Shown one piece after another: positions 36,752 to 45,984 of a stretch of DNA of 64,000 bases. The notes beneath the pieces are model-generated. The model saw only the letters and a program-made list of their open reading frames with translations. It searched no databases and had not been told where the DNA came from. A program made the position numbers and the translations under genes. Source of the DNA: Mesorhizobium loti (GTDB taxonomy: Bacteria > Pseudomonadota > Alphaproteobacteria > Rhizobiales > Rhizobiaceae); contig NZ_QGGH01000002.1 of NCBI RefSeq assembly GCF_003148495.1, forward strand, positions 806,001-870,000. The letters run 5' to 3'. How positions within the stretch are numbered: the first letter of the stretch is position 1; each line of letters opens with the position of its first letter.

Positions 36752-36798
36752 AGCTCCCAGGACTTCGCCATAGGGCGAAGTCCGGTGGGGCTTTTTTT
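36752..36798 (+). terminator. Strong intrinsic terminator
   Basis: A perfect 10-bp stem (GGACTTCGCC/GGCGAAGTCC, loop ATAG) is extended imperfectly on both sides to 36752 and 36792, followed by seven T. It lies 120 bp past the histone-like gene. Confidence 0.8.
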
Positions 36799-36970
36799 GT
36801 GTCGTCTATGCGGATCGAATGTTCGGCGTAAGGCTTTTCAGTCTTGGTTGTTGACTGGATGATCCGCGTGCCACCATTGTCTGCTCCGCAGAGAATTCGG
36901 GTCGGCTGCCTGGTGGTGAAGTGACTTCGGAACTCACGATTCGCAGGGCAACAAGGACGACGCGGAAGCC

Positions 36971-37396
36971 GTGAGCCGCGTGATCCTGGCAGCTCTGCGA
37001 CAGACCAATGCGAAAGACTATTCGCAAGACATCATCGCTCGCGTGGAGCAGAACTTCAGCCCATCCGCTGTCTCTGCGCTTTTGAGGAAGCGGAGGGTTT
37101 CTGTCGCGGTTGTGCGTGGCAGGATCGTTGGAACAGCCAGCCTCGATGGAAGCATTGTCCGATCCGTCTTTGTGGATACTGAAATGCAAGGCCGTGGTAT
37201 CGGCAAACGACTTATGGCGGAGGTTGAGGAAGCGGCGCACGCTGGCGGCGTCACCGTGCTGACCGTGCCGTCCTCGGTGACGGCGGAGCCATTTTACGCC
37301 GGGCTTGGATTCAAGGCAGTTCGAGACAGCTGCTACGGTGATGAACGCACCATCATCATGGAGCGTTCGCTAAACGGTGTCGGTCAACGACGCTGA
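36971..37396 (+). CDS. GNAT-family N-acetyltransferase, N-terminus apparently frameshifted
   Basis: A 141-residue GNAT: the acetyl-CoA site is VFVDTEMQGRGIGKRLM (about 67-83), followed by AEPFYAGLGFKAV. The only start in this frame is GTG 36971. The missing first strand is found just upstream in another frame: GTG 36921 encodes TSELTIRRATR, which runs into DDAEAVSRV only if one base is added near 36952. The gene may therefore be broken, or the sequence may miss a base. The substrate is unknown. Confidence 0.75.
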   Translation: MSRVILAALRQTNAKDYSQDIIARVEQNFSPSAVSALLRKRRVSVAVVRGRIVGTASLDGSIVRSVFVDTEMQGRGIGKRLMAEVEEAAHAGGVTVLTVPSSVTAEPFYAGLGFKAVRDSCYGDERTIIMERSLNGVGQRR

Positions 37397-37494
37397 TGCA
37401 TGTCGCTCGCTGGCGGCCGGGTTTTCCGCTTGTGGCCATTGCTCGATCGCGTCTGATCGGTCAACACTGCCCGCCTGCAAAACAGGAACCTATC

Positions 37495-38091
37495 ATGCCC
37501 AGACTGCTCTATGCGTCGTCTTCTCCCTACAGTTCCAAGGTACGAATGGCAGCGGCCTATGCCGGCATCGCCGTCGATCTGGTGCCGATCAAGACCGAGG
37601 AGAAGCCGGCCGATTTGATGATCGCCAACCCGCTCGGCAAGATCCCGGTTCTGGTGCTCGACGACGGCCGCTCGATCCATGACAGCCGCGCCATCACCCA
37701 GCACCTCAACCGGGTTTCGAAGAGCGCGCTTTTCCCGCGCAATCCCGACAAGCGGCTCGAGGCGGAAGTGCTGGAGGCGCTGGCGGACGGCATTTGTGAT
37801 TGTGCGCTGTCGATGGTCTATGAGCGGCGCGCACGGCCTGAGGAGATGGTCTACCAGCCCTGGCTCGATCGCCAATGGGCAAAGATCACGGCAGCACTCG
37901 ATCTGCTCAACGCCAACCCGCCGAAGCTGCCGAAGAAGATCACCGCCGGCCAAATGGCGCTGCGCGCCTGCCTCGGCTATCTCTCGTTACGCTTTGCCGG
38001 AAAATGGGAGAAGGGTCGCGCCCGGCTGACACGATGGGCAGCGCGCTTCGACGAGAAGTTTCCAGAGTTGAGGCCGTGCATCCCCGGTTGA
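37495..38091 (+). CDS. Glutathione S-transferase family protein
   Basis: A 198-residue GST: thioredoxin-like N-terminal domain starting LLYASSSPYSSKVRMAAAY, the cis-proline segment GKIPVLVLDDG and the glutathione-contact DSRAI, then an all-helical C-terminal domain. SSPYSSK suggests a serine-type catalytic residue near position 10. ATG 37495 is used although the frame is open to 37396. Its stop codon lies inside the first copy of a short tandem repeat. Confidence 0.85.
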   Translation: MPRLLYASSSPYSSKVRMAAAYAGIAVDLVPIKTEEKPADLMIANPLGKIPVLVLDDGRSIHDSRAITQHLNRVSKSALFPRNPDKRLEAEVLEALADGICDCALSMVYERRARPEEMVYQPWLDRQWAKITAALDLLNANPPKLPKKITAGQMALRACLGYLSLRFAGKWEKGRARLTRWAARFDEKFPELRPCIPG

Positions 38092-38125
38092 TCGGCCCGA
38101 TCCAACCCGGTTGATCGGCCCGATC
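38083..38125. repeat. Tandem 20-bp palindromic repeat
   Basis: CCCGGTTGATCGGCCCGATC occurs at 38083-38102 and again at 38106-38125 (period 23). Each copy contains the palindrome GATCGG-C-CCGATC. Degenerate GATC-containing copies continue to about 38170. The first copy overlaps the GST stop codon. Confidence 0.8.
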
Positions 38126-38195
38126 AGCCAGGCTGATCGACTTGATTAGCCCAGGGTGATCGCTTCGATCTCCTGTGCGGCCACTCAGGCTCAAA

Positions 38196-38224
38196 AAAAA
38201 GCCGGGCGCGAGGCCCGGCTTTTT
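38196..38224. terminator. Bidirectional intrinsic terminator
   Basis: A perfect 12-bp stem (AAAAAGCCGGGC/GCCCGGCTTTTT) with a 5-nt loop, flanked by further A residues on the left. It sits between the convergent GST and porin genes and can work on both strands. Confidence 0.9.
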
Positions 38225-38244
38225 CGTGTCGTGGCTTGAACGAC

Positions 38245-38907
38245 TTAGAACTTCATACCAACGCCGAAGGTGACGCGGTTGTCGGTGGCCTTGACCTTGC
38301 CGATACCATCGAAGCTCTTGCTGCCGAAGTCGGTGTAGCGGTACTCGACACGGCCGAACACATTGTCGGTCAGCTTGATGTCGGTGCCGAGACCAGCGGT
38401 CCAGCCGAGCATCGTTGCGCGGTCCGTACCGAATGCCGGATCTTCCACCTTCAGGCTCCTTCCGGCGAGACCGCCGGTGCCATAGAGCAGGATTTCCGGG
38501 GTCACGGCGTAACCAAGACGGGCACGCAGCGAACCTTCGAACCCTGCCTTGGAATTGACGCCAGAATCGTCGCCCTTGACGCCATTGTAGCCGAGTTCGG
38601 CTTCAGCGCCGTAGACGAAGTTCTCCTGCTGCCACTGATAGCCGCCGAAGACGCTGCCGACGAAACCCTTCGTGCCGACATCAACATTGTCAACACCCAG
38701 ATCCTTTTCCTTGGTATGGCCGCTGAAGCCATAGCCGACGTTGAGACCGGCATAGGGGCCGGCCCACGAAGCGACCGGAAGTTCAGCGATCGGCGCGGGT
38801 GCCGGCGGCTCTTCCTGGACGACGTCTGCGGCATAGGCAGTTCCGCTGAGGGCGAAGAGCCCGAGCGCCACGGCCAGCGGCCGTGCGAATTTGAGATTGG
38901 CTTGCAT
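38245..38907 (-). CDS. Omp25/Omp31-like outer-membrane beta-barrel protein
   Basis: A 220-residue exported protein: signal peptide to TAYAAD (about residue 26), a short Pro-rich linker, then an eight-strand-type barrel beginning WAGPYAGLNVGYGFSGH and ending in VTFGVGMKF with the C-terminal phenylalanine recognised by the Bam machinery. This is the rhizobial/Brucella Omp25-Omp31 pattern. Probably a monomeric structural porin-like protein. It ends at a strong bidirectional terminator. Confidence 0.9.
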   Translation of the reverse strand: MQANLKFARPLAVALGLFALSGTAYAADVVQEEPPAPAPIAELPVASWAGPYAGLNVGYGFSGHTKEKDLGVDNVDVGTKGFVGSVFGGYQWQQENFVYGAEAELGYNGVKGDDSGVNSKAGFEGSLRARLGYAVTPEILLYGTGGLAGRSLKVEDPAFGTDRATMLGWTAGLGTDIKLTDNVFGRVEYRYTDFGSKSFDGIGKVKATDNRVTFGVGMKF

Positions 38908-39320
38908 TGTTCTTTACTCCTTAAGCCACAGGACACAGGCTTGTTTCTCACGATCGCCATCTACCCGTCCGGGGGGTGAAACGGATCTGGCGTTCGTCGG
39001 TTCCAAATGTCGTGTCAAAATGCGGCTGAAGCGAACCTGAACTTGGGTCATTCCCCGGCGCGAATGAGGCGGAACCTTGACGTTGCATCTTCGCAACAGC
39101 GAAATGGCAGGAGCCGTTCCATGCTGCACTGCACACCGCTTGGTGCAAGGAGTCCAGCGTCCTATATTCCGCTCGGACGGTTTGGAGTCAAAGGCGAGTC
39201 GGGACGCCGAAAAGGCTGTTTCGCCACAATGCTGCCCAAGGTGCGAACGCCATTTAACGCCTGCCCGGCCATATTTCGCCGGCATCGTGTTTTCGGGCTG
39301 AAATTGAGGATTGACACCAT
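38908..39320. other. Intergenic region between porin and SDR genes
   Basis: 413 bp separating two divergent genes. Open frames cross it but none has a ribosome site or family-like sequence. It must contain the porin promoter and leader; no clear box, operator or hairpin was identified. Confidence 0.45.
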
Positions 39321-40079
39321 ATGAGCATAGCCACGGCGCTGGTGACGGGCGGGGCCAAACGGATCGGTCGGGCAATCGTTGACGATCTCGCCGCTCACGG
39401 TTTTGCCGTCGCCATCCATTGCAACCGCTCGCGTGTGGAGGCCGACGCGTTGGCTGCCGCAATCAACGCCGGCGGCGGCCGCGCCGCCGTGATCGCCGCC
39501 GACCTGACCGATATGGATGCCGTCGGCGACCTCGTCGGCCAGGCGCAAGCAGCGCTCGGACCGCTCTCGCTGCTGGTCAACAATGCGTCGCTGTTCGAGG
39601 ACGATTCGGTTCTGGATTTCGACTGGCGGGCCTGGGATCGGCACTTTGCCGTTCATGTGAAGGCGCCGGCGCTGCTGGCGCAGAATTTCGCCCGCGCGTT
39701 GCCGGAAGGGCAGGTGGGCCTGATCGTCAATATGATCGATCAGCGCGTCTGGCGGCCGACGCCGCGCTATTTCTCCTACGCGCTGTCCAAGTCGACTTTG
39801 TGGACGGCCACCCAGATGATGGCGCAATCGCTCGGCCCTCGCATCCGCGTCAATGCCATCGGCCCGGGACCTACCTTGAAGAACGCGCGCCAGGACGACA
39901 GCGATTTTGCCGCCCAAGTCGATGGCTTGATCCTCAAGCGTGGCCCGGAATTGTCGGAATTCGGCGCCACGATCCGCTATCTCTGGGAAGCACGCTCGGT
40001 CACCGGCCAGATGATTGCGCTTGATGGTGGCCAGCATCTTGCGTGGCAGACGCCCGATGTGACAGGCATGACGGAATGA
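39321..40079 (+). CDS. Pteridine-reductase-like SDR oxidoreductase
   Basis: A 252-residue short-chain dehydrogenase with the NADPH motif [10 protein letters not shown] at 9-18, where the Lys-Arg pair fits NADPH. The usual catalytic Ser is replaced by Asp in [12 protein letters not shown], followed by Tyr-Ala-Leu-Ser-Lys; Asp-Tyr-Lys is the catalytic set of PTR1/FolM-type pteridine reductases. Reduction of dihydrobiopterin or dihydrofolate-like pterins is therefore the best guess. It ends in an ATGA overlap with uvrC. Confidence 0.82.
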   Translation: MSIATALVTGGAKRIGRAIVDDLAAHGFAVAIHCNRSRVEADALAAAINAGGGRAAVIAADLTDMDAVGDLVGQAQAALGPLSLLVNNASLFEDDSVLDFDWRAWDRHFAVHVKAPALLAQNFARALPEGQVGLIVNMIDQRVWRPTPRYFSYALSKSTLWTATQMMAQSLGPRIRVNAIGPGPTLKNARQDDSDFAAQVDGLILKRGPELSEFGATIRYLWEARSVTGQMIALDGGQHLAWQTPDVTGMTE

Positions 40080-42160
40080 GTCCTGTAGACCACAAAAACA
40101 AGCCGCGCGGCGGCGCCGACGATCTGCCCCCCGATATCGACCTCGAGGACGAGGCGGTCGAGGAGATCGTCGAACCAGCCGGTCCCGATGTCGCCTTCAC
40201 CGCTATCGACTGGACGCCGCATGCGGGCGATGCCGAAGGGATGGTCGGCGCCGAGGTGATCCAGACGCTGGTCAAGCGGCTGCCCAACGCGCCCGGCGTC
40301 TACCGCATGATGAACGCCGCCGGCGATGTGCTCTATGTCGGCAAGGCGCGCAGCCTGAAGAAGCGCGTCACCAACTATGCGCAAGGCCGCTTCCACACCA
40401 CCCGCATCGGCCGCATGGTGCGCGAGACGTCGACGATGGAGTTCGTCGTCACCCGCACCGAGATCGAAGCGCTGCTGCTCGAAGCCAATCTTATCAAGCG
40501 CTTGCGGCCGCGATTCAATGTGCTGATGCGCGACGACAAGTCGTTTCCCTATATTCTTTTGACCGGCGACCATGTTTCACCCGGCATCTACAAGCATCGC
40601 GGCGCACGCTCGCGCAAAGGCGATTATTTCGGCCCCTTCGCTTCGGCCGGCGCTGTCGGCCGCACCATAAATTCGCTGCAACGCGCCTTCCTGCTGCGCA
40701 GTTGCACCAACTCTTTTTACGAGAACCGCACGCGGCCGTGCCTGCTTTATCAGATCAAGCGCTGCGCCGGCCCCTGCACCGGAGAGGTCTCGCACCAGGA
40801 CTATGCTGAGCTGGTCGGCGAGGCGAAGGACTTTCTGTCCGGCCGCAGCCAGAAGGTGAAGACGGAAATCTCGGCCGCGATGCAGCAAGCGTCGGAAGCT
40901 CTCGATTTCGAGCGGGCCGCGATCTATCGCGATCGGCTTGCGGCTCTGTCGCATGTGCAGAGCCACCAGGGCATCAATCCGGCGACCGTCGACGAGGCTG
41001 ATGTTTTTGCCATCCACCAGGAAGGCGGCCAGGTCTGTATCCAGGTGTTCTTCTTTCGCACCGGCCAGAACTGGGGCAACCGTGCTTATTTCCCCAAGGC
41101 CGATCCGGCGTTGGAAGCAGCCGAGGTGTTGGGTTCGTTCCTGGCGCAGTTCTATGACGACAAGCCGACGCCGCGGACCGTTCTTCTGTCGCATGGCGTC
41201 GAGGATCAGGAACTGCTGGCCGAGGCGCTCTCCACCCGCGCCGGCCGCAAGGTCGCGATCTCTGTGCCGCAGCGTGGCGAGAAGAAGGACCTGACCGACA
41301 ACGCCCTGCAGAATGCCCGCGAGGCGCTCGGACGCCGGTTGGCCGAGACCTCCACCCAAGGACGCCTGCTTGCCGGCTTTGCCGAGACCTTCGGCCTGGC
41401 GAAGCCGCCGGTGCGCATAGAGGTCTATGATAACTCGCACATCATGGGCACCAATGCGGTCGGCGCGATGGTCGTCGCCGGGCCGGAAGGCTTTGTCAAA
41501 AACCAGTACAGAAAATTCAACATCCGCTCGACCGAGATCACGCCTGGCGACGATTTCGGCATGATGCGCGAGGTGATGGAGCGGCGGTTTTCGCGGCTGC
41601 TCAAGGAGCATGGCGATGTTGCCGTTGCCGGCGATGCGGCGGCAGGCGAGGCGATGGCAGCCGAAGCGGGCGATGATATCGAAGACGATATCTCCGGCAG
41701 CTTCCCGGCCTGGCCCGACGTCATCCTGATCGACGGTGGCCAGGGTCAGATGACGGCGGTGCGCAAGATCCTCTCGGATCTCGGTATCGAGGACCGGGTG
41801 GTGGCGATCGGCATCGCCAAGGGCCAGGACCGCGATGCCGGCCGCGAGCGCTTCTTCGTTAGGGGCAGGGACTCATTTTCTCTGCCGGTCCGCGATCCCG
41901 TGCTCTATTTCGTCCAGCGTCTGCGCGACGAGGTCCACCGTTTCGCCATTGGCTCGCACCGTGCGCGGCGCAAGAAGGAGATGGTCAAGAGCCCGCTCGA
42001 CGAGATCAGCGGTATCGGTCCCGGCCGCAAGCGCGCACTGCTGCTTGCATTCGGAACCGCCAAGGCGGTCAGCCGCGCGGCCATCGAGGATCTGAGGAAG
42101 GTCGACGGCATTTCCGAACAGGTCGCCAAACTGGTCTACAATCATTTTCATGAGAGCTGA
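40076..42160 (+). CDS. uvrC: Excinuclease ABC subunit C
   Basis: Makes both incisions in nucleotide excision repair. ATG 40076 overlaps the SDR stop and gives 694 residues with an acidic leader of about 60 residues before the GIY-YIG nuclease ([24 protein letters not shown]). The UVR motif ([14 protein letters not shown]), the RNase-H-like nuclease ([28 protein letters not shown]) and C-terminal helix-hairpin-helix repeats ([13 protein letters not shown]) follow in order. No SOS box was seen upstream, consistent with coupling to the SDR gene. Confidence 0.97.
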   Translation: MSPVDHKNKPRGGADDLPPDIDLEDEAVEEIVEPAGPDVAFTAIDWTPHAGDAEGMVGAEVIQTLVKRLPNAPGVYRMMNAAGDVLYVGKARSLKKRVTNYAQGRFHTTRIGRMVRETSTMEFVVTRTEIEALLLEANLIKRLRPRFNVLMRDDKSFPYILLTGDHVSPGIYKHRGARSRKGDYFGPFASAGAVGRTINSLQRAFLLRSCTNSFYENRTRPCLLYQIKRCAGPCTGEVSHQDYAELVGEAKDFLSGRSQKVKTEISAAMQQASEALDFERAAIYRDRLAALSHVQSHQGINPATVDEADVFAIHQEGGQVCIQVFFFRTGQNWGNRAYFPKADPALEAAEVLGSFLAQFYDDKPTPRTVLLSHGVEDQELLAEALSTRAGRKVAISVPQRGEKKDLTDNALQNAREALGRRLAETSTQGRLLAGFAETFGLAKPPVRIEVYDNSHIMGTNAVGAMVVAGPEGFVKNQYRKFNIRSTEITPGDDFGMMREVMERRFSRLLKEHGDVAVAGDAAAGEAMAAEAGDDIEDDISGSFPAWPDVILIDGGQGQMTAVRKILSDLGIEDRVVAIGIAKGQDRDAGRERFFVRGRDSFSLPVRDPVLYFVQRLRDEVHRFAIGSHRARRKKEMVKSPLDEISGIGPGRKRALLLAFGTAKAVSRAAIEDLRKVDGISEQVAKLVYNHFHES

Positions 42161-42258
42161 CGGATTCGGGTATTTTCGGCTGGCCAATCGATTCTAGCCT
42201 GTTGACCCCCCACATTCGCTTCTGATTTGAGTAGGCAGGCAGAAAGAGTTCCCTAGAT

Positions 42259-42855
42259 ATGGCCAAGCGCGCGTTCAACCTGCCCAATATGCTCACCTAC
42301 GCTCGCATCGTCGCGGTGCCGCTGGTCGTGCTGTGCTTTTTTCTCGAAGGACATCTCAAGTCGAGCGACTTCGCTCGCTGGTCGGCGCTGATCATCTTCC
42401 TGCTCGCCTCGATCACCGATTATCTGGATGGCTACCTCGCGCGCGCCTGGCAGCAGACCTCCAACATCGGCAAGATGCTTGACCCGATCGCCGACAAGCT
42501 GCTGGTCGCCACCTGCCTGCTGCTGCTGGCCGCAGACACCGACCGTCATGCCGGCATCGCCGGCTGGTCGCTGTGGGCGGCGATCATCATCCTGTGCCGC
42601 GAAATCCTCGTCTCGGGCCTGCGTGAATATCTGGCGGCGCTCAAGGTCTCGGTGCCGGTGACGCAACTGGCAAAATGGAAGACAGCGATCCAGATGGTCG
42701 CCATCGCCTTCCTGCTGGCCGGGCCTGCCGGCGACAAGATCTTCCCGCTGACCACCCAGACCGGGCTGGTGCTGCTGTGGATCGCGGCCCTGGTCACGCT
42801 CTACACCGGCTACGATTATTTCCGCGCCGGCCTCAAGCACATCATGGACGAATGA
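42259..42855 (+). CDS. pgsA: CDP-diacylglycerol-glycerol-3-phosphate phosphatidyltransferase PgsA
   Basis: Makes phosphatidylglycerol phosphate at the inner membrane. The 198-residue protein has the CDP-alcohol phosphotransferase signature with exact spacing: D57-G58, A61-R62, G71, D75 and D79. Its start MAKRAFNLPNMLTYARI is the standard PgsA N-terminus, and the KWKTAIQM segment separates it from other family members. It is 1 nt from moaD. A TTGACC box at 42202 could be its promoter. Confidence 0.95.
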   Translation: MAKRAFNLPNMLTYARIVAVPLVVLCFFLEGHLKSSDFARWSALIIFLLASITDYLDGYLARAWQQTSNIGKMLDPIADKLLVATCLLLLAADTDRHAGIAGWSLWAAIIILCREILVSGLREYLAALKVSVPVTQLAKWKTAIQMVAIAFLLAGPAGDKIFPLTTQTGLVLLWIAALVTLYTGYDYFRAGLKHIMDE

Positions 42856-42856
42856 G

Positions 42857-43114
42857 ATGACGACCCGGCTCATCTATTTTGCCTGGGTGCGCGAACGCAT
42901 CGGCATGCCTGAGGAAGACGTCGACCTGCCTGCTGGCGTCGAGACGGTCGCCGATCTCCTGCGCTGGCTGAAATCGCGCGGCGAGGAATACGAGCATGCG
43001 CTGCAATATCCCGACGTGATCCGCGTCGCCATCAACCAGGAGCATGTAGAGCACGGCGAGAAGATCGCAGGCGCGCGTGAGATTGCGCTGTTCCCGCCGA
43101 TGACCGGGGGCTGA
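42857..43114 (+). CDS. moaD: Molybdopterin synthase small subunit MoaD
   Basis: Ubiquitin-fold sulfur carrier that gives sulfur to precursor Z. The 85-residue protein ends in the required Gly-Gly (FPPMTGG), whose terminal glycine is thiocarboxylated. It begins 1 nt after pgsA and lies 1 nt before moaE, so the three genes are probably one transcript. A molybdopterin enzyme is encoded at 53703. Confidence 0.96.
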   Translation: MTTRLIYFAWVRERIGMPEEDVDLPAGVETVADLLRWLKSRGEEYEHALQYPDVIRVAINQEHVEHGEKIAGAREIALFPPMTGG

Positions 43115-43115
43115 C

Positions 43116-43592
43116 ATGACCAGCGCAGTCGTACCTGTCGTGCGCATCCAGGCGCAGGATTTCGACGTCGCCGCCGAGATCGCCAGACTGACCCAAGGTC
43201 GCGCCGATATCGGCGCAGTGGTTTCTTTCTCCGGCCTTTGCCGGGATGAGCAGGGCACCTTGTCGGCGCTTGAGCTCGAGCACTATCCCGGCATGGCCGA
43301 AGCAGAGATCGCCCGCATCGCTGCCGAGGCGGTCGAGCGCTGGCCGCTGCAGGGCCTCACCGCCATTCACCGCCATGGCAAGATCGCGCCCGGCGAGAAC
43401 ATCGTGCTGGTGGTGACCGCCTCGGCGCATCGCCACGCGGCGTTCGAGGCAGCGAACTTTCTCATGGACTATTTGAAATCGCGCGCGCCCTTCTGGAAGA
43501 AGGAGCATCGCGCTGACGGCTCCGAGGGCGGTTGGGTCGAGGCCAAGGAGGCCGACGACGAGGCGGCCGGCCGCTGGAAATCGTCAGACTAA
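43116..43592 (+). CDS. moaE: Molybdopterin synthase catalytic subunit MoaE
   Basis: Forms the dithiolene of molybdopterin together with MoaD. The 158-residue protein carries GAVVSFSGLCRDE, LELEHYPGMAEAEI, the HRHGKI loop and the catalytic-lysine region SRAPFWKKEH. A C-terminal acidic tail of about 20 residues is extra. The single-nucleotide spacing to moaD supports matched expression. Confidence 0.96.
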   Translation: MTSAVVPVVRIQAQDFDVAAEIARLTQGRADIGAVVSFSGLCRDEQGTLSALELEHYPGMAEAEIARIAAEAVERWPLQGLTAIHRHGKIAPGENIVLVVTASAHRHAAFEAANFLMDYLKSRAPFWKKEHRADGSEGGWVEAKEADDEAAGRWKSSD

Positions 43593-43720
43593 AATACCGC
43601 CGCAGCCATGCATTGACCGCAATCCTTTGGCCAATTGAGCGCGGTTGGTCAGCTTGGGCGTTGACAGCCCGGGGCATTGGCCAACCTGGGCACTGGCGGC
43701 CCGGGGCAAGGGAGATGGTC

Positions 43721-44485
43721 ATGCTGGACAGGATCGCGGAGTTCTTCGTCTTCGGTTTCGTGCCTCTGGTCGTCGGCATATTGGCCGTGCCGGAACTGTC
43801 TGTTGCCGCCGAAAATTCCGTGAGAGGCGAGGTGATCTATCGCGAGCGCATCGCCTTGCCGCCCAGTGCCGTGCTCTCTGTCCAGCTTGCCGATGTGTCG
43901 CTGGCCGATGCGCCGGCCACCATTATCGGCGAACAGAAAGTGAAGCCGGCCGGCCAGGTGCCGATCAGCTTCGAGATCAAATTCGACCCTTCCGTCATCC
44001 GGTCGCAGATGACTTATGCGTTGCAAGCCCGCATCACCGTCGACGACAAGCTCCTGTTCATCTCCGATATGCGCCATCAGGTCGATCCGCTGACCGACGT
44101 GCCGCAGACCATCATGCTGAAGATGGTGACGCCGAGCGCCGAGCCGGCGGTTTCCGTCTTTGACCAGCTCTGGCTGGTCGACTATGTCGACGGCATCGGT
44201 GCCATCACCGCCCCGCAAGCGACGTTCAGGGTCAGCGAGGCCGGCAAGGCAGGCGGCAGCGGCCCCTGCAACACCTATTTCGCCACCGCCAAGGTCGATG
44301 GCCAAACGATCGCGATCAGCGACATCGGCTCGACCTACAAGGCCTGCGCGCCGGAGGTGATGGCTGAGGAAAAGGCGCTGTTCGATGCATTGGCCAAGGC
44401 AGCATCATACACTGTCGATGCCGGCAAGCTCACCATCGCCGACAAGGATGGCCGCGAAATCCTGCGCCTTAGCGCTGCAAGCTGA
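43721..44485 (+). CDS. YbaY-META (HslJ-like) double-domain envelope protein
   Basis: A 254-residue exported protein with an N-terminal hydrophobic signal (FFVFGFVPLVVGILAVPELSVAAE). A YbaY-type domain follows (VRGEVIYRERIALPPSAVLSVQLADVSLADAPA, about 35-140), then a META/HslJ-like domain (SGPCNTYFATAKVDG, IGSTYKACAPEVMAEE, about 145-254). ATG 43721 is chosen because AGGGAG lies 6 nt upstream, while ATG 43715 is too close. Such pairs are found in envelope-stress or heat-related proteins; function is not proven. Confidence 0.83.
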   Translation: MLDRIAEFFVFGFVPLVVGILAVPELSVAAENSVRGEVIYRERIALPPSAVLSVQLADVSLADAPATIIGEQKVKPAGQVPISFEIKFDPSVIRSQMTYALQARITVDDKLLFISDMRHQVDPLTDVPQTIMLKMVTPSAEPAVSVFDQLWLVDYVDGIGAITAPQATFRVSEAGKAGGSGPCNTYFATAKVDGQTIAISDIGSTYKACAPEVMAEEKALFDALAKAASYTVDAGKLTIADKDGREILRLSAAS

Positions 44486-44557
44486 GGCATCTTGATGGTC
44501 GGGCTCATGGCCTGACCACGGATCTCGGCACGCTGGTGCCGTAGCGAACAGATGCTC

Positions 44558-45163
44558 TCACTCAGCCGGTGCGAACACGGCGCCGTAGTGATAGGGCGGC
44601 ACCTCGACCAGTTCGGTAAGCCTGAGGCCACCCGCCTCGGCGGCTGCTATGGTCTGTTCTGGCGACAGCCTCAATTCGGTCCTAGGTCCGCGAGGCTCGC
44701 CCTGGACGATCGTTGTTTCGCGCGGGCGCTGGTGCCAGTTGACGATGGCGAAACGGCCGCCTGGGCTGAGTGTCGCCCGCACCGCGCGCGCCAGACGCGG
44801 CCGGTCCGGAACGCCGTGAAAGGCGTTGGCCATGAAGATGAAGTCGGCGGGTCGAGACACCAGGCTTGCAAGCTCATAGGCGTCTCCCGCGACAAAGTCG
44901 CAATTCGTCGCGCCGCTTTCGGCCAACCTGCGTCTGGCGGCTTCAAGCAGATCGGCATCGATATCGATGGCCACGACATGACGAACCACCCTGGCGATCG
45001 GCAGCGTGAACCAGCCGTCGCCGCAGCAGAGATCGATCACCTCCATGCCTGGCTTGATCCCCGTTGCCGAAAGCACGGCGGCGGGGTCGGGCCACAGCGC
45101 CTCCCACCAGCCGCTGTTCGGCATCTCTGTGCCCTGGAAGAAGCCCGGAATGGCACTGGTCAT
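44558..45163 (-). CDS. Class I SAM-dependent methyltransferase
   Basis: A 201-residue methyltransferase: the SAM loop VIDLCCGDGWFTLPIA lies near residue 43, VVAIDIDADLL is motif Post-I, and FIFMANAFHGV and LSPGGRFAIVNWH are motifs II and III. ATG 45163 is used; the frame is open much further but runs into the terminator and ndk region. Substrate unknown. Stands alone. Confidence 0.82.
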   Translation of the reverse strand: MTSAIPGFFQGTEMPNSGWWEALWPDPAAVLSATGIKPGMEVIDLCCGDGWFTLPIARVVRHVVAIDIDADLLEAARRRLAESGATNCDFVAGDAYELASLVSRPADFIFMANAFHGVPDRPRLARAVRATLSPGGRFAIVNWHQRPRETTIVQGEPRGPRTELRLSPEQTIAAAEAGGLRLTELVEVPPYHYGAVFAPAE

Positions 45164-45257
45164 GCTGTGGTCCGCTCCATTGTCGGCAATATACGCTCCA
45201 TGTCTTACCTTGGTACATGCAGTTCGTGCGCGAGACCTGATCCGTTTCAAGTCAATG

Positions 45258-45286
45258 AAAAAGGCCGGCGAAACGCCGGCCTTTTT
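45258..45286. terminator. Bidirectional intrinsic terminator after ndk
   Basis: A perfect 13-bp stem (AAAAAGGCCGGCG/CGCCGGCCTTTTT) with loop AAA. It lies just beyond the ndk stop on the minus strand and separates ndk from the methyltransferase gene. Confidence 0.92.
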
Positions 45287-45314
45287 TACGAGATCCAAGG
45301 TGTGGACTGTCGGC

Positions 45315-45737
45315 TTAGCCGACGATCTCGGTGTCCGAGAACCAGTACTTGATCTCTTCTGCCGCGGTCTCCGGCGCGTCGGAGCCGTGCACCGAGTTTT
45401 CGCCGATCGATAGCGCATGCACCTTGCGGATGGTGCCTTCGGCGGCGTTGGCCGGGTTGGTGGCGCCCATCACTTCGCGGTTACGCGCAATGGCATTCTC
45501 GCCTTCCAGCACCTGCACGATTGTCGGTGCCGACGACATGAACTCCACCAGCTCGCCGAAGAACGGGCGATCCTTGTGGACGGCATAGAAGCCTTCAGCT
45601 TCGCGGCGGCTCATCCAGACCCGGCGCGAGGCGATGACGCGCAGGCCAGCCTCTTCCAGCATCCTGGTAATGGCGCCGGTGAGGTTGCGCCGGGTTGCGT
45701 CCGGCTTGATCATGGAAAATGTGCGTTCGAGCGCCAT
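45315..45737 (-). CDS. ndk: Nucleoside diphosphate kinase
   Basis: Balances NTP and dNTP pools by a phospho-histidine mechanism. 140 residues from ATG 45737. Lys11 ([10 protein letters not shown]) and the catalytic His117 (ENSVHGSDA) are in place, as is the [10 protein letters not shown] block. Transcription ends at the strong terminator at 45286. Confidence 0.97.
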   Translation of the reverse strand: MALERTFSMIKPDATRRNLTGAITRMLEEAGLRVIASRRVWMSRREAEGFYAVHKDRPFFGELVEFMSSAPTIVQVLEGENAIARNREVMGATNPANAAEGTIRKVHALSIGENSVHGSDAPETAAEEIKYWFSDTEIVG

Positions 45738-45819
45738 GGGTCGTCCTTGTCTGAGAATGGAATTGAGAGTGGCGGGCTCTATACAAGCCGCCCGGCCCAT
45801 TGCCAAGGGGTGAGGAACG

Positions 45820-45858
45820 GTCCGCGCAGCGGACGGAAAGCCAATTGCTTGGCTTTCC
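45820..45858. repeat. Two adjacent perfect hairpins
   Basis: GTCCGC-GCA-GCGGAC covers 45820-45834 and GGAAAGCCAA-TTGC-TTGGCTTTCC covers 45835-45858, back to back. They lie between the divergent ndk and DUF2934 genes. The arrangement suggests a small mobile palindromic element; a regulatory hairpin is also possible. Confidence 0.65.
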
Positions 45859-45984
45859 GAGTGACGAACGCCCGGAGCGCCAGCGGAGGGCCGGATGGTC
45901 CGCGAGGCGGAGGCTGCACAGCAACGCGTTGCTTGCTATACTCGCGCGTCGGCGCCGCGCTGAAGTCGGCCCGCATGGAGCAAC

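Noticed and set aside
43654..43708. Imperfect 23-bp direct repeat before the YbaY-META gene
   Set aside because: Five mismatches in 23 bases with no obvious structure; probably chance or old slippage.
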